A stretch of DNA of 64,000 nucleotides from an uncultured Marmoricola sp. (GCA_937868075.1 CALMLL010000006.1:39156-103155), one strand, 5' to 3'; counted from the stretch's first letter, positions 36,514 through 45,402 are shown. Notes: generated by a model not told the origin, from the letters alone. Program-made: numbers and translations.

Positions 36514-38027
36514 GATTCCTCCGGTAGCGGGCTGGTTCTCAATTCGGTCTTGAGAACCTTGCCCATCGCGTTCCTGGGCAGTACGTCGATGAAGGTGATC
36601 AGTTTCGGCACCTTGTAGTTGGCGAGGCGTTCTTTGAGGAAGGCGGCAACCATCGGCTCGTCGGGCCCGACCGGCGGCTCTCGGCGTACGACGAAGGCAC
36701 GGCCGACCTCGCCCAACCGCTTGTCGGGGATGCCGACGACAGCGCAGTCGACCACACCCTCGAGTCGAGCCAGCGTCTGCTCGACCTCGGCCGGATAGAC
36801 GTTGAACCCGCCGGAGATGTACATGTCCTTGATCCGGTCGGTGATGGAGAGATTGCCGTCGGCATCAAGGACACCCACGTCTCCGGTGTGCAGCCAGCCC
36901 TCGGCGTCGATCGCCTCGGCCGTGGCGGCCGGATCATCGAGATAGCCGAGCATCACGTAGTCCCCGCGCACCAGCAGTTCGCCACCGGGTCCGATGCGGG
37001 TCTCCATCCCCGGGATCGCCCGGCCGCAGGTGGTGGCAACCACCTCGGCCGGTTCGTCGCCCCGACACATCGTGACCACAACCGCCTCGGTCATCCCGAA
37101 GGCGGTGACCACCTGCTCGATGGCCAGGCCGTCGCGCGCCCGCATCTGCTCGATCAGCACCACAGGCACCGAGGCGGCCCCCGTGACCGCGAGGCGGAGG
37201 CTGGACAGGTCGTGCGCCGAGCGCTGAGGGCTGGTCAACAGTTGCTGGAAGATCGTCGGGGCGCCGGGCAGGACGCTGATCTGCTCGCGCTCGATCAGCG
37301 CCATCACCTCCACCACGTCGAACATCGCCATCGGGTAGAGGCAGGCCCCGGTGAGCAGGCCGACGACGATGCCGGCCTTGTAGCCGAAGGAGTGGAAGAA
37401 CGGGTTGACGACGAGGTAGCGGTCCTCGGCGCGGACGCCTCCGATGCTTCCCCAAGCAGCAGCAGTGCCGATGGTCTGGTGGTGGGCGCTCATCGCGCCC
37501 TTGGCACGGCCGGTGGTCCCGGAGGTGAACAAGATGTCGGCGACATCGCCCGACCTCACGGCGGCGGCGCGGCGGTCGGCCTCGTCGAGGGATGTCGGTG
37601 ACGGTTCGGCTTCTTCCAGCGTGGCCAGGTCGAGGAGGCGGGCGGTGGAGCCGAGCGCGTTCAGGTCGGCGATCTGGGTGCGCCCCAGGAAGCCGTCGGC
37701 GATCACACACAGCACCGCCTGGGAGCGAGCCAGCAGGTCGCTCACCTCGTGCGCGGTGTAGCGGGAGTTCAACGGGATCAGGGTGCCGCCGGCGTACGTC
37801 ACGGCCAGGGCGGCCACCACCCACTCGGTGCTGTTGGGCGCCCAGAGTCCTACGCGCTGGCCCGGGCTCATCCCGAGGTCGATGTAGTGAGCAGCGACTG
37901 CGCGGACACGGGTGAGGAGGTCGGTGAACGTGGTGACTGCGTCGCCCTCGGCGTACGCAGGTCGGTCGGCGTAGCGAGCGGCCGCCGCCTGCAGGGCCGC
38001 AGGCAGGGTGTCAGGTGTAATACCCAC
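36510..38027 (-). CDS. fadD3: FadD3-like HIP-CoA ligase
   Basis: 505-aa acyl-CoA ligase (ANL family). The AMP-binding P-loop is ILFTSGTTGRAKGAM; later motifs are TAFGMTEAVVVTMCRGDE, YLDDPAATAEAIDAEGWLHTGDVGVLDADGNLSITDRIKDMYISGGFNVYPAEVE, and catalytic lysine context LPRNAMGKVLKTEL. FadD3 (Rv3561) activates HIP with CoA, the committing step of C/D-ring breakdown. The GTG at 38027 is preferred because AGGAGG lies 4 nt upstream; the longer frame runs into the operator. Promoter and KstR2 operator are shared with fadE30. Confidence 0.9.
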   Translation of the reverse strand: MGITPDTLPAALQAAAARYADRPAYAEGDAVTTFTDLLTRVRAVAAHYIDLGMSPGQRVGLWAPNSTEWVVAALAVTYAGGTLIPLNSRYTAHEVSDLLARSQAVLCVIADGFLGRTQIADLNALGSTARLLDLATLEEAEPSPTSLDEADRRAAAVRSGDVADILFTSGTTGRAKGAMSAHHQTIGTAAAWGSIGGVRAEDRYLVVNPFFHSFGYKAGIVVGLLTGACLYPMAMFDVVEVMALIEREQISVLPGAPTIFQQLLTSPQRSAHDLSSLRLAVTGAASVPVVLIEQMRARDGLAIEQVVTAFGMTEAVVVTMCRGDEPAEVVATTCGRAIPGMETRIGPGGELLVRGDYVMLGYLDDPAATAEAIDAEGWLHTGDVGVLDADGNLSITDRIKDMYISGGFNVYPAEVEQTLARLEGVVDCAVVGIPDKRLGEVGRAFVVRREPPVGPDEPMVAAFLKERLANYKVPKLITFIDVLPRNAMGKVLKTELRTSPLPEES

Positions 38028-38042
38028 GTCGCCTCCTAACCA

Positions 38043-38056
38043 AACAAGTGCTTGGT
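38043..38056. promoter_or_regulatory. KstR2 operator at the fadD3/fadE30 divergent promoter
   Basis: AACAAGTGCTTGGT matches the KstR2 consensus ANCAAGNNCTTGNT at every defined position. Immediately right, TAGGCTA (38056-38062) supplies a -10 on both strands (TAGGCT rightward, TAGCCT leftward). Rightward, 7 nt after the -10 is the GTG of fadE30 (leaderless). Leftward, transcription would begin near 38049, about 22 nt before fadD3. KstR2, encoded 2 kb away, should repress both. Confidence 0.9.
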
Positions 38057-38068
38057 AGGCTACCGCAT

Positions 38069-39268
38069 GTGTCCCGTGACAGTGCCGTGCTGTGGCCCAC
38101 ACTCAGCGATGCCGAATTCCGCATGCAGGTGCGTGAGTTCCTCCGTGACAGCCTGTCCGGGCCATGGTCGCATCTGCGAGGTCAAGGAGGGCCGGGCCGC
38201 GAACACGAGAGCTATCTCGAACGCGTCGCCTGGGATCGCTACCTTGCCGCGAACGGGTGGTCCTGCATTGGCTGGCCGGTGGAGTACGGCGGCCGCGGAC
38301 TGAGTCTTTGGCAGCAGGTCATCTTCCACGAGGAATACGCCCTCTCCGACGCCCCCTCGCGGGTGAGCCATCTGGGTGAGCAACTGCTCGGACCGACACT
38401 GATCGCCTTCGGGACCCCCGAGCAGAAGGCACGGTTCCTTCCTCCGATCGCGGCCGTGGAGGAGTTGTGGTGTCAGGGCTACTCCGAGCCGGGAGCCGGT
38501 TCTGACCTCGCCAACGTCTCGACGAAGGCGCGGCTCGACGAGGCGGCCGGGGAGTGGGTGATCGATGGTCAGAAGGTCTGGACCTCCTGGGCCCATGAAG
38601 CCGACTGGTGCTTCGTGGTCGCCCGTACCGAACCCGGATCGCGGCGACACCGGGGCCTGTCCTACCTGCTGGTTCCGATGGACCAACCCGGAGTGGAGAT
38701 CCGACCGATCCTGCAGTTGACCGGCACCTCGGAGTTCAACGAGGTGTTCTTCTCCGAGGCCCGCACCGGCGGGGACCTGGTAGTCGGCGACCCCGGCCAG
38801 GGCTGGGGTGTTGCGATGGCCACGTTGAGTTTCGAGCGAGGGGTCTCGACGCTGGGGGAGCAGGTGGGCTTCCGCAAGGAACTCAACTCGCTGATCGCCA
38901 CCGCCAAGGAGCGCGGGACCTGGGACGACCCGGTGCTGCGCGATCGACTCGTGCAAGCCGACGTGGACCTCGAGGTCCTCGGCCTGAACTCCTTGCGCAT
39001 GCTCACCGAGTCGACCACCGATGCCGGCCAAGCCTCGATCACCAAACTTCTCTGGGCCACGTGGCACCGTCGACTCGGCGAACTCGCGATGCAGGTGCAG
39101 GGTCCCGACTCGTTGGTGTGCGGGCCCGATTACGACCTTGACGACTGGCAGCGGTTGTTCCTCTTCAGTCGCGCCGACACCATCTACGGCGGCTCCAACG
39201 AGATCCAGCGCAACATCCTCGCCGAGCGCGTGCTCGGCCTTCCCCGAGAGGCCCGCCCCGATGCCTGA
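38069..39268 (+). CDS. fadE30: FadE30-like acyl-CoA dehydrogenase
   Basis: 399-aa acyl-CoA dehydrogenase very similar to M. tuberculosis FadE30 (Rv3560c): LRGQGGPGREHESYLERVAWDR, QLLGPTLIAFGTPEQKARFLPPI, LWCQGYSEPGAGSDLANV, WVIDGQKVWTSWAHEADWC, ADTIYGGSNEIQRNILAERVLGLPRE. FadE30 introduces a double bond into the HIP-CoA side chain. I chose GTG 38069 because it lies 7 nt after the -10 (leaderless); the alternative GTG 38048 falls inside the KstR2 operator. First gene of fadE30-ipdF-kstR2-fadA6. Confidence 0.9.
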   Translation: MSRDSAVLWPTLSDAEFRMQVREFLRDSLSGPWSHLRGQGGPGREHESYLERVAWDRYLAANGWSCIGWPVEYGGRGLSLWQQVIFHEEYALSDAPSRVSHLGEQLLGPTLIAFGTPEQKARFLPPIAAVEELWCQGYSEPGAGSDLANVSTKARLDEAAGEWVIDGQKVWTSWAHEADWCFVVARTEPGSRRHRGLSYLLVPMDQPGVEIRPILQLTGTSEFNEVFFSEARTGGDLVVGDPGQGWGVAMATLSFERGVSTLGEQVGFRKELNSLIATAKERGTWDDPVLRDRLVQADVDLEVLGLNSLRMLTESTTDAGQASITKLLWATWHRRLGELAMQVQGPDSLVCGPDYDLDDWQRLFLFSRADTIYGGSNEIQRNILAERVLGLPREARPDA

Positions 39269-40061
39269 TCGAGCCACCCTCCCCGCCCCCGAGTACGTCC
39301 CCGGGCACGGGCTCCTCACCGACCAGGTGGTGGTGGTCACGGCCGCTGCGGGTGCCGGGATCGGCGCGGCCGTCGTGCGCCGCGCTCTGGAGGAGGGGGC
39401 CCGCCACGTGATCCTGGGCGACACCCACGAGCGCCGCCTCGGCGAAGCCCGGGAGGCCCTGTCGGGCGAGTTCGGAGGAGACCGGGTGACGACCGTGGTG
39501 TGCGATGTCACCTTGCAGGCCGACGTGGACGCCCTGGTCGCGGCAGCCGATCGCGCTGGGGGTGCCGACATCTGGATCAACAACGCCGGTCTGGGCGGCA
39601 CCGACTCGATCCTCGACATGACCGACGAGGCATGGACGCGGGTCCTGGATGTGACGTTGACCGGCACGATGCGCTGCATCCGCGCGGTCTCGAGGCGGTG
39701 GGTGGAGCAGGGACGCGCCGGGGTCATCGTCAACAACGCCTCGGTGGTCGGCTGGCGCGCCCAGGACGGCCAGGCGCACTACGCCGCGGCCAAGGCGGGC
39801 GTGATGGCTCTGACCCGGTGCGCAGCCATGGATCTCGCCCAGCACGGGATCAGGGTCAACGCGGTGTCCCCGAGTCTGGCCATGCACCCCTTCCTGGAGA
39901 AGGTCACCAGTGCGGAGTTGCTGCACGAACTCACCCAGCGCGAAGCCTTCGGTCGCGCGGCCCAGCCCTGGGAGGTGGCCAACGTGATGGTGTTCCTGGC
40001 CAGCCGCTATTCGTCGTACCTCACCGGCGAGGTGATCAGCGTGAGTAGTCAGCATGCGTAG
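39261..40061 (+). CDS. ipdF: IpdF-like short-chain dehydrogenase (HIP-CoA pathway)
   Basis: 266-aa SDR: VVVTAAAGAGIGAAVVRRALEEG (cofactor loop), NNAGLGG, catalytic SVVGWRAQDGQAHYAAAKAGVMAL, and GIRVNAVSPSLAMHPFLEKV. Same place as Rv3559c (IpdF), an SDR that oxidises the 5-hydroxy group of the HIP-CoA intermediate. The ATG at 39261 overlaps the fadE30 end by 8 nt; kstR2 begins before its stop. NAD(P)+ preference is not clear. Confidence 0.88.
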   Translation: MPDRATLPAPEYVPGHGLLTDQVVVVTAAAGAGIGAAVVRRALEEGARHVILGDTHERRLGEAREALSGEFGGDRVTTVVCDVTLQADVDALVAAADRAGGADIWINNAGLGGTDSILDMTDEAWTRVLDVTLTGTMRCIRAVSRRWVEQGRAGVIVNNASVVGWRAQDGQAHYAAAKAGVMALTRCAAMDLAQHGIRVNAVSPSLAMHPFLEKVTSAELLHELTQREAFGRAAQPWEVANVMVFLASRYSSYLTGEVISVSSQHA

Positions 40062-40629
40062 CCGCCGCGACGAGTTGCTGGGCATCGCCGCCGAGCTCTT
40101 CGCCGAGCGCGGGTTTCGCAACACCACCGTGCGCGACATCGCCGACGCGGCCGGGATCCTGTCCGGATCGCTCTATCACCACTTCGACTCCAAAGAGGCG
40201 ATGGTCGACGAACTGCTCGACAAGTTCCAGCGCCAACTCTTCGCGACGTACGACGCGATCGTGGCCAGCGACCTATCGGCGCGGGCCAAGGTCGAGGCAG
40301 TGGTCAGGGCCTCTTTCGATGCCATCGACCAGCACCACTGCGAAGTGGCGATCTTCCAAAACGATGCCGCCTATCTCTCCACCTTCGAGCGGTTCGCCTA
40401 TCTGGAGCAGCGCAGTGCGCGGTTCCGCACCCTGTGGTTGGACCTGCTGACCGACGGTGTCGCCTCGGGTGATCTGCGTGCGGACTTGGACATCGAACTG
40501 GTCTATCGATTCATCCGCGACACCGTCTGGGTGGCCGTGCGCTGGTTCCGCCCCGGCGGCTCCATGAGCGCCACGCAGGTCGCCGACCAGTACCTCGCCA
40601 TCGTCTTTGAAGGGATCGCCCATGCCTGA
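40054..40629 (+). CDS. kstR2: TetR-family repressor KstR2
   Basis: 191-aa TetR regulator. Helix-turn-helix: ELLGIAAELFAERGFRNTTVRDIADAAGILSGSLYHHFDSKEAMVDELL, nearly identical to KstR2 of M. tuberculosis (Rv3557c). The ligand half keeps DLDIELVYRFIRDTVWVAVRWFRPGG and QYLAIVFEGI. HIP-CoA is the known effector. Overlaps ipdF by 8 nt and fadA6 by 8 nt, so it is co-expressed with the operon it represses through the 38043 operator. Confidence 0.95.
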   Translation: MRSRRDELLGIAAELFAERGFRNTTVRDIADAAGILSGSLYHHFDSKEAMVDELLDKFQRQLFATYDAIVASDLSARAKVEAVVRASFDAIDQHHCEVAIFQNDAAYLSTFERFAYLEQRSARFRTLWLDLLTDGVASGDLRADLDIELVYRFIRDTVWVAVRWFRPGGSMSATQVADQYLAIVFEGIAHA

Positions 40630-41770
40630 GGCCTACCTCGTCGATGCGGTCCGCACGCCGGTGGGCAGACGTGGCGGGTCACTGTCCGCGCTGCATCCGA
40701 CCGACCTCGGCGGCACGGTGCTGACCGCGCTCATGGAGCGCACGCAGGTCGACCCGGGCGCCGTCGATGACGTGATCATGGGCTGTTGCGACACCATCGG
40801 CGGCCAGGCCGGTGACGTTGCCCGCTCGGCGTGGCTGGTAGCCGGGCTCCCCGAGCATGTCCCCGGGGTGACCATCGACCGACAGTGCGGGTCCTCCCAA
40901 CAGGCGGTCCACTTCGCCGCCCAGGCGGTGATGTCGGGAACCGCCGACCTGGTGGTGGCCGGCGGGTTGCAGAACATGTCCGCGATCCCGATCTCCGCGG
41001 CGATGCTGGTGGGTCAACAGTTCGGGTTCAGCACTCCCTTCGCCGAATCGCCAGGCTGGATCGCGAGGTACGGCGACCAGGAGGTCAGCCAGTTCCGGTC
41101 GGCGGAGATGATCGCCGAGCGCTGGGAGCTGAGTCGAGAGGACATGGAGGAGTTCGCCTTGGCCTCGCACACGAGGGCCCGCGCGGCGATCGACGAGGGC
41201 CGCTTCGACTCCCAGATCGTGGCGGTCGGCGACTTCACTCAGGACGAAACCGTGCGGGAGACCTCCCTGGACAAGATGGCCGCCCTGCAGCCGCTGGCTC
41301 CCGGAGGTCGGATCACCGCTGCGGTGGCCTCGCAGATCAGCGACGCCGCGTCCGCGATGCTGGTGGCCTCCGAGGCAGCAGTGCGCGAGCACGGGCTGCG
41401 GCCGCGGGCCCGGGTGCACCACATCAGCGTGCGCGCCGACGATCCGGTCTGGATGCTGACCGGCCCGATCACGGCCACCCGACATGCGTTGGCCAAGACC
41501 GGGATGAGCGTGGCCGACATCGACCTCTTCGAGTGCAACGAAGCGTTCGCCTCGGTGGTGTTGGCGTGGGCCAAGGAGTGCGAGGTGCCATTGGAGCGGG
41601 TCAACGTCAACGGCGGTGGCATCGCGCTTGGGCACCCGATCGGTGCCACCGGCACCCGGATCATGACGACCCTGCTGGCCGAACTCGAACGCACCGGCGG
41701 CCGCTTCGGGCTGCAGACCATGTGTGAGGGTGGCGGTCAGGCCAACGTGACCATCATCGAGCGCCTCTAG
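40622..41770 (+). CDS. fadA6: FadA6-like acetyl-CoA acetyltransferase (thiolase)
   Basis: 382-aa thiolase. Nucleophile Cys89 (TIDRQCGSSQQAVHFAAQAVMSG), catalytic His in NGGGIALGHPIGATG, and the C-terminal Cys368 in MCEGGGQANVTIIERL. It corresponds to Rv3556c (FadA6), the last gene of the KstR2-regulated unit. It releases a CoA fragment from the HIP-derived beta-keto ester. ATG 40622 overlaps kstR2. Convergent with the next gene, 2 nt gap. Confidence 0.92.
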   Translation: MPEAYLVDAVRTPVGRRGGSLSALHPTDLGGTVLTALMERTQVDPGAVDDVIMGCCDTIGGQAGDVARSAWLVAGLPEHVPGVTIDRQCGSSQQAVHFAAQAVMSGTADLVVAGGLQNMSAIPISAAMLVGQQFGFSTPFAESPGWIARYGDQEVSQFRSAEMIAERWELSREDMEEFALASHTRARAAIDEGRFDSQIVAVGDFTQDETVRETSLDKMAALQPLAPGGRITAAVASQISDAASAMLVASEAAVREHGLRPRARVHHISVRADDPVWMLTGPITATRHALAKTGMSVADIDLFECNEAFASVVLAWAKECEVPLERVNVNGGGIALGHPIGATGTRIMTTLLAELERTGGRFGLQTMCEGGGQANVTIIERL

Positions 41771-41772
41771 GT

Positions 41773-42309
41773 TCAGAGGCCGGAGATTCCCTCGCCCTGA
41801 CCGGCCTGCTCGTCGAAGGACTCGTGCTCGAGCAGATGCAGGACCGGTACGCCGAGTCGACGACGGGCCCGGGAGGTCCAGTCGAGGTGGAAGAACTCGG
41901 CCACCACGTGGGGTCGGGTCAACACGATCGCCTCCTGGGCCTTCTCGGCCGAGACCGCATCCACCAGTGCTTGCACCGGATCGTCGGAGACGACCTCACC
42001 GCGAGCAGTGCCGCCGACGGCGCCGAGTGCTTCGAGGCTGGCCGCGAGAGCGGCACGTGCGTCGTTGAGCAGGTCGTGCTGGAGTTCGACGAAGTCGTCG
42101 GCCTCCATCGCCAGCGGGGCGATCACCTCGCCACTGCCCAATGCCCCCATGGCCGCTTCGACCCGACCGGCAGCGTCCTCGACCGGCAGGAGCACGACGT
42201 AGCGCACCCCCTCGCCGATGCCGCTGTGGAGGCCCAAGACCTGGGTCGCGTCCAGTGCAGTCAACTCCTGCTCGATCAGCAGGACCACCGGGTAGTCGCT
42301 CGTGCTCAT
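41773..42309 (-). CDS. Uncharacterised protein with USP/HUP-like pattern
   Basis: 178 aa, acidic. An N-terminal strand-like VVLLIEQELTALDATQVLGL and YVVLLPVEDAAGRVEAAMG lead into a helical middle. The end reads ARGEVVSDDPVQALVDAVSAEKAQEAIVLTRPHVVAEFFHLDWTSRARRRLGVPVLHL, where DP-x(n)-A...IVL...SRARRRLGVPVLHL is reminiscent of universal stress proteins. The nucleotide loop typical of ATP-binding USPs is not obvious. The ATG overlaps the ligC stop by 4 nt, so it is translated from the ligC transcript. No function is claimed. Confidence 0.6.
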   Translation of the reverse strand: MSTSDYPVVLLIEQELTALDATQVLGLHSGIGEGVRYVVLLPVEDAAGRVEAAMGALGSGEVIAPLAMEADDFVELQHDLLNDARAALAASLEALGAVGGTARGEVVSDDPVQALVDAVSAEKAQEAIVLTRPHVVAEFFHLDWTSRARRRLGVPVLHLLEHESFDEQAGQGEGISGL

Positions 42310-43394
42310 CGCTTCCTCCCTGGGATAAAGACCTCACCTAGATCGTAGGAGACCGGCTCGTCGAGTTGGTCATATCCGCAGCTGAGCGGGTCCCGGTCGG
42401 GCCGCCAGCGCTTGAACTGTGCTGTATGCCGGAAGCGGCGACCTTCCATGTGGTCGTAGCCGACCTCCACGACGAGGTCGGGACGCAGCGGCACGAAGGA
42501 GAGGTCCTTGCCGGCGCTCCAGCGACTCTGAGTGCCCGGCACGCGACCAGGGTTCGCGATCGCCCACCCGGCCCACGCGCCCCACGGGTGCTCCTCGATA
42601 GGGCACTCCAAGGGCTTGAGTTGGGTGACCAGTTCGGCGCGACGAGCGGCGGTGAAACTGGCGGAGACGCCGATGTGCTGGAGACCGCCCTGCGCGTCGT
42701 AGAGGCCGAGCAGCAGTGACCCGAGCAGCGGCTTGTCCGGTGTGGAGGTCTTGTGCAACCGGTATCCGGCCACCACCACGTCGGCGGTTCGGGTGTGTTT
42801 GATCTTCATCATCGTGCGTTTGTTCGGTTCATAGCGGGCATCTAGCGGCTTGGCCATGACGCCGTCGAGCCCGGCCCCCTCGAACTGCTCGAACCAGCGG
42901 GTGGCTTCGACCGGGTCGGTCGTCGTACGCGTGAGGTGGATCGATCCGCGCGCCTCGGCAAGGGCGGTCTCCAGATGGGCTCTGCGGTCTTTGAACGGCA
43001 GCCCCATGAGATTCTCCTCGCCCAGGGCCAGGCAGTCGAAGGCGACGTACTGGGCCGGGGTCTTGTCGGCCAGCATCGCGATGCGAGACGCCGCCGGGTG
43101 GATGCGCTCTTGGAGCACCTCGAACTCCAGGCGTCCCTCGATCGCCACGAAGATCTCCCCATCCAGCACGCACCGTTCGGGCAACACCTCGCGCAACTGC
43201 GCGACGACTTCGGGGAAGTAGCGGGTCAGCGGTTTGGTGTTGCGGGAGGCCAACTCGACCTCGTCTCCGTCCTTGAAGACTAGGCAACGGAACCCATCCC
43301 ACTTGGGCTCGAAGGAGAGCCCCTCACGGGTGGGGATGGCCTTCACGGAGGTAGCCAGCATCGGCAGCACCGGCGGCAACACGGGCAGATCCAT
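42306..43394 (-). CDS. ligC: ATP-dependent DNA ligase, LigC type
   Basis: 362-aa ATP-dependent ligase. The adenylated lysine is K31 in KWDGFRC (motif I). Others: motif III region FDCLALGEENLMGLPF, motif IV GLDGVMAKPLDARY, motif V KIKHTRTADVVVAGY, and a C-terminal OB fold ending RPDLVVEVGYDHMEGRRFRHTAQFKRWRPDR. This is the compact LigC architecture (Rv3731-like), without LigD polymerase or nuclease modules; LigC acts in base-excision or gap repair. The start is the ATG at 43394 (MDLPVLPP); the upstream extension lacks family similarity. Divergent from ppk2. Confidence 0.92.
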   Translation of the reverse strand: MDLPVLPPVLPMLATSVKAIPTREGLSFEPKWDGFRCLVFKDGDEVELASRNTKPLTRYFPEVVAQLREVLPERCVLDGEIFVAIEGRLEFEVLQERIHPAASRIAMLADKTPAQYVAFDCLALGEENLMGLPFKDRRAHLETALAEARGSIHLTRTTTDPVEATRWFEQFEGAGLDGVMAKPLDARYEPNKRTMMKIKHTRTADVVVAGYRLHKTSTPDKPLLGSLLLGLYDAQGGLQHIGVSASFTAARRAELVTQLKPLECPIEEHPWGAWAGWAIANPGRVPGTQSRWSAGKDLSFVPLRPDLVVEVGYDHMEGRRFRHTAQFKRWRPDRDPLSCGYDQLDEPVSYDLGEVFIPGRKR

Positions 43395-43432
43395 GCAGGC
43401 GACTGTAGGCGGTTCTCGGCCATACTCACCCC

Positions 43433-44308
43433 ATGAGCCACCACAGGACATCGCACGCCAACTCCGCCATCTCCGACCTGCTGCGCGCTCCGGCAGGACC
43501 AGTCAACCTGGCCGACTTCGACCCGGACGCTCACCCGGGCTTCGACGGAGATCGGGCCGAGGCCGAGAAGATGTTCGCCGACATGGCCGCAGAACTCGCC
43601 GAACTCCAGGAGAAGCTGTTCGCCAACGGCTATGTGGGCGACCAACGGCGCCTCCTCCTGGTCATCCAGGGGATGGATACCTCGGGCAAGGGCGGAGTGC
43701 TCAGCCACGTCGTCGGGGCCATGTCTCCTTCGGGGATCCACCTGAAGTCCTTCAAGAAGCCCACCAAGGAGGAGTTGTCCCACGACTTCTTGTGGCGCAT
43801 CGACAAGGAGGTTCCCGCGGCCGGCGAGATCGGCATCTTCGACCGCTCCCACTACGAGGACGTGCTGGTCGTTCGGGTGCACGAGTTGGCTCCCGCCGAG
43901 GAGGTCGAGCGCCGCTACGGGGCCATCAACGACTGGGAGGCCGCCCAGGTCGCCCAGGGAACAACGATCGTCAAGTGCATGCTCCACATCAGCGCCGATG
44001 AGCAGAAGGAACGGCTGCTGGCCAGGCTCGACGACCCCACCAAGCAGTGGAAGTTCAAGCCCGGAGATCTCGATGAGCGGGCGCTGTGGCCGGCGTACCA
44101 GTCGGCGTACGAGGTGGCGTTGAGCCGGTGCAGCACCGAGGCGGCACCGTGGTTCGTGATCCCGGCCAACCGGAAGTGGTACCGCAACTGGGCGATCACC
44201 TCGCTGCTGCTCGAGCACCTGCGCGCGATGGCACTGGACTGGCCGGCTCCGGACTACGACGTGTCGGCGCAGAAGACCCGGCTAGCCGGGGAAACCGCAC
44301 CCGCGTGA
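43433..44308 (+). CDS. Polyphosphate kinase 2 family protein
   Basis: 291-aa PPK2. Walker A is GMDTSGKGG (residues 80-88); Walker B FDRSHYED (136-143); a lid with KRWKF-like basic residues is at LDDPTKQWKFKPGDLDERALW. Such enzymes transfer phosphate between polyphosphate and nucleotides (class I/III). The single PPK2 domain of about 290 aa and the SHYED box suggest a class I ADP- or class III AMP-phosphorylating enzyme. ATG start. Overlaps the next gene by 4 nt (GTGA). Confidence 0.93.
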   Translation: MSHHRTSHANSAISDLLRAPAGPVNLADFDPDAHPGFDGDRAEAEKMFADMAAELAELQEKLFANGYVGDQRRLLLVIQGMDTSGKGGVLSHVVGAMSPSGIHLKSFKKPTKEELSHDFLWRIDKEVPAAGEIGIFDRSHYEDVLVVRVHELAPAEEVERRYGAINDWEAAQVAQGTTIVKCMLHISADEQKERLLARLDDPTKQWKFKPGDLDERALWPAYQSAYEVALSRCSTEAAPWFVIPANRKWYRNWAITSLLLEHLRAMALDWPAPDYDVSAQKTRLAGETAPA

Positions 44309-45027
44309 GTCTTCCCCAAGTGAGCGTGACCAGGTACGTCACGCCGCTGCGCGAGGGCGGCTCGCTGCCCGGCATCGTCGAAGGCGACGATCTGGGCACC
44401 TACGTCTGCAAGTTCCGCGGCGCCGGCCAGGGGCTCAAAGTGCTGGTCGCGGAAGTGATCGTGGCCGGCTTGGCCGAGGCCCTCGACCTGCCCACGCCCC
44501 GTCTGGTGGAGTTGTCACTGAGCGCAGACATCGCCCGGTACGAGGCTGACGAGGAGGTCCAGGACCTGCTCACTGCCAGTGTCGGCAGCAATCTCGGCGT
44601 CGACTTCCTCCCCGGGTCCTTCGGCTTCGACCGGGCCGACTCGGTGCCCCCGGAGGTGGCCGCCAAGGTCCGCTGGCTCGACGGGTACGTCGCCAATATC
44701 GACCGCACCTGGCGCAACCCCAACCTCTTGATGTGGCACTCGGACCTGTGGCTCATCGACCACGGGGCGGCCCTGTATTTCCACCACAGTTGGGGCCAGA
44801 CGCCGCCAGGACCAGAGCGTTTTGCGACCGCGCCGTTCGACAGCACCGGCCACGTCTTCGCGGGTGCCGACGTCGGCGGTGTCGACCGGGCCTGCGGGGA
44901 CGCCCTGACCGACGAGGTGCTCGCCGCGATCGTGGCGCGGGTGCCGGCGGCCTGGACCAGCCATCAAGATGCCTATGTGGACCACCTCATCGCACGACGA
45001 GACGGGGGCCGACCATGGCTGAGCTGA
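44305..45027 (+). CDS. HipA-like kinase-fold protein (HipA family kinase)
   Basis: 240-aa protein. Core TPLREGGSLPGIVEGDDLGTYVCKFRGAGQGLKVLVAEVIVAGLAEALDLP resembles the nucleotide-binding region of HipA-type kinases (G-rich start, K of YVCKF). VRWLDGYVANIDRTWRNPNLLMWHSDLWLIDHGAALYF contains the DGYVANIDRTWRN catalytic-loop-like Asp and a LIDHG metal-binding Asp. It is shorter than HipA toxins and lacks their N-terminal domain. GTG start overlaps the ppk2 stop. The downstream DUF3037 partner overlaps by 13 nt; such pairs are common in actinobacteria and of unknown role. Confidence 0.75.
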   Translation: MSLPQVSVTRYVTPLREGGSLPGIVEGDDLGTYVCKFRGAGQGLKVLVAEVIVAGLAEALDLPTPRLVELSLSADIARYEADEEVQDLLTASVGSNLGVDFLPGSFGFDRADSVPPEVAAKVRWLDGYVANIDRTWRNPNLLMWHSDLWLIDHGAALYFHHSWGQTPPGPERFATAPFDSTGHVFAGADVGGVDRACGDALTDEVLAAIVARVPAAWTSHQDAYVDHLIARRDGGRPWLS

Positions 45028-45398
45028 GCCCCTACCAGTACGTCGTCCTCCGCTGCGTTCCGCGGGCGGATCGCGAGGAGTTCGTCAACGTCGGGGTCGT
45101 GCTCTTCTGTCAGGCCCGCGACTTCCTGGGCGTTGAGTGGGAGGTTGACCGCGATCGCGTCCAGGCTCTCGACGCCACGATCGAGGTCGATCAGGTCTGC
45201 CGTGGCCTGGAGTTCATCGGTGCTGTCTGTCGGGCGGACCCGGGGGCAGGGGAGATCGCCCACGCCGATCTGGGGACCCGTTTCGGTTTCCTCAAGGCTC
45301 CGCGGTCGACCGTCGTACGCCCCGGGCCGGTGCACGGGGGAGTCACGGGAGACCCCGAGGCGACGTTGACCGCCTTGCTGGACCGCCTGGTGCGCTGA
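45015..45398 (+). CDS. DUF3037 family protein
   Basis: 127-aa protein starting SPYQYVVLRCVPRADREEFVNVGVVLFCQARDFLGVE, the exact entry motif of DUF3037 (VR.VPR.EREEFVNVGVVLF). Its function is unknown. The ATG lies 13 nt before the stop of the HipA-like gene, so the two are translationally coupled. The end is 4 nt from the convergent sirohydrochlorin chelatase gene. Confidence 0.85.
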   Translation: MAELSPYQYVVLRCVPRADREEFVNVGVVLFCQARDFLGVEWEVDRDRVQALDATIEVDQVCRGLEFIGAVCRADPGAGEIAHADLGTRFGFLKAPRSTVVRPGPVHGGVTGDPEATLTALLDRLVR

Positions 45399-45402
45399 AG
45401 GC

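Noticed and set aside
38060..39736. 558-aa minus-strand ORF over fadE30/ipdF
   Set aside because: Crosses two real genes; no recognisable domain.
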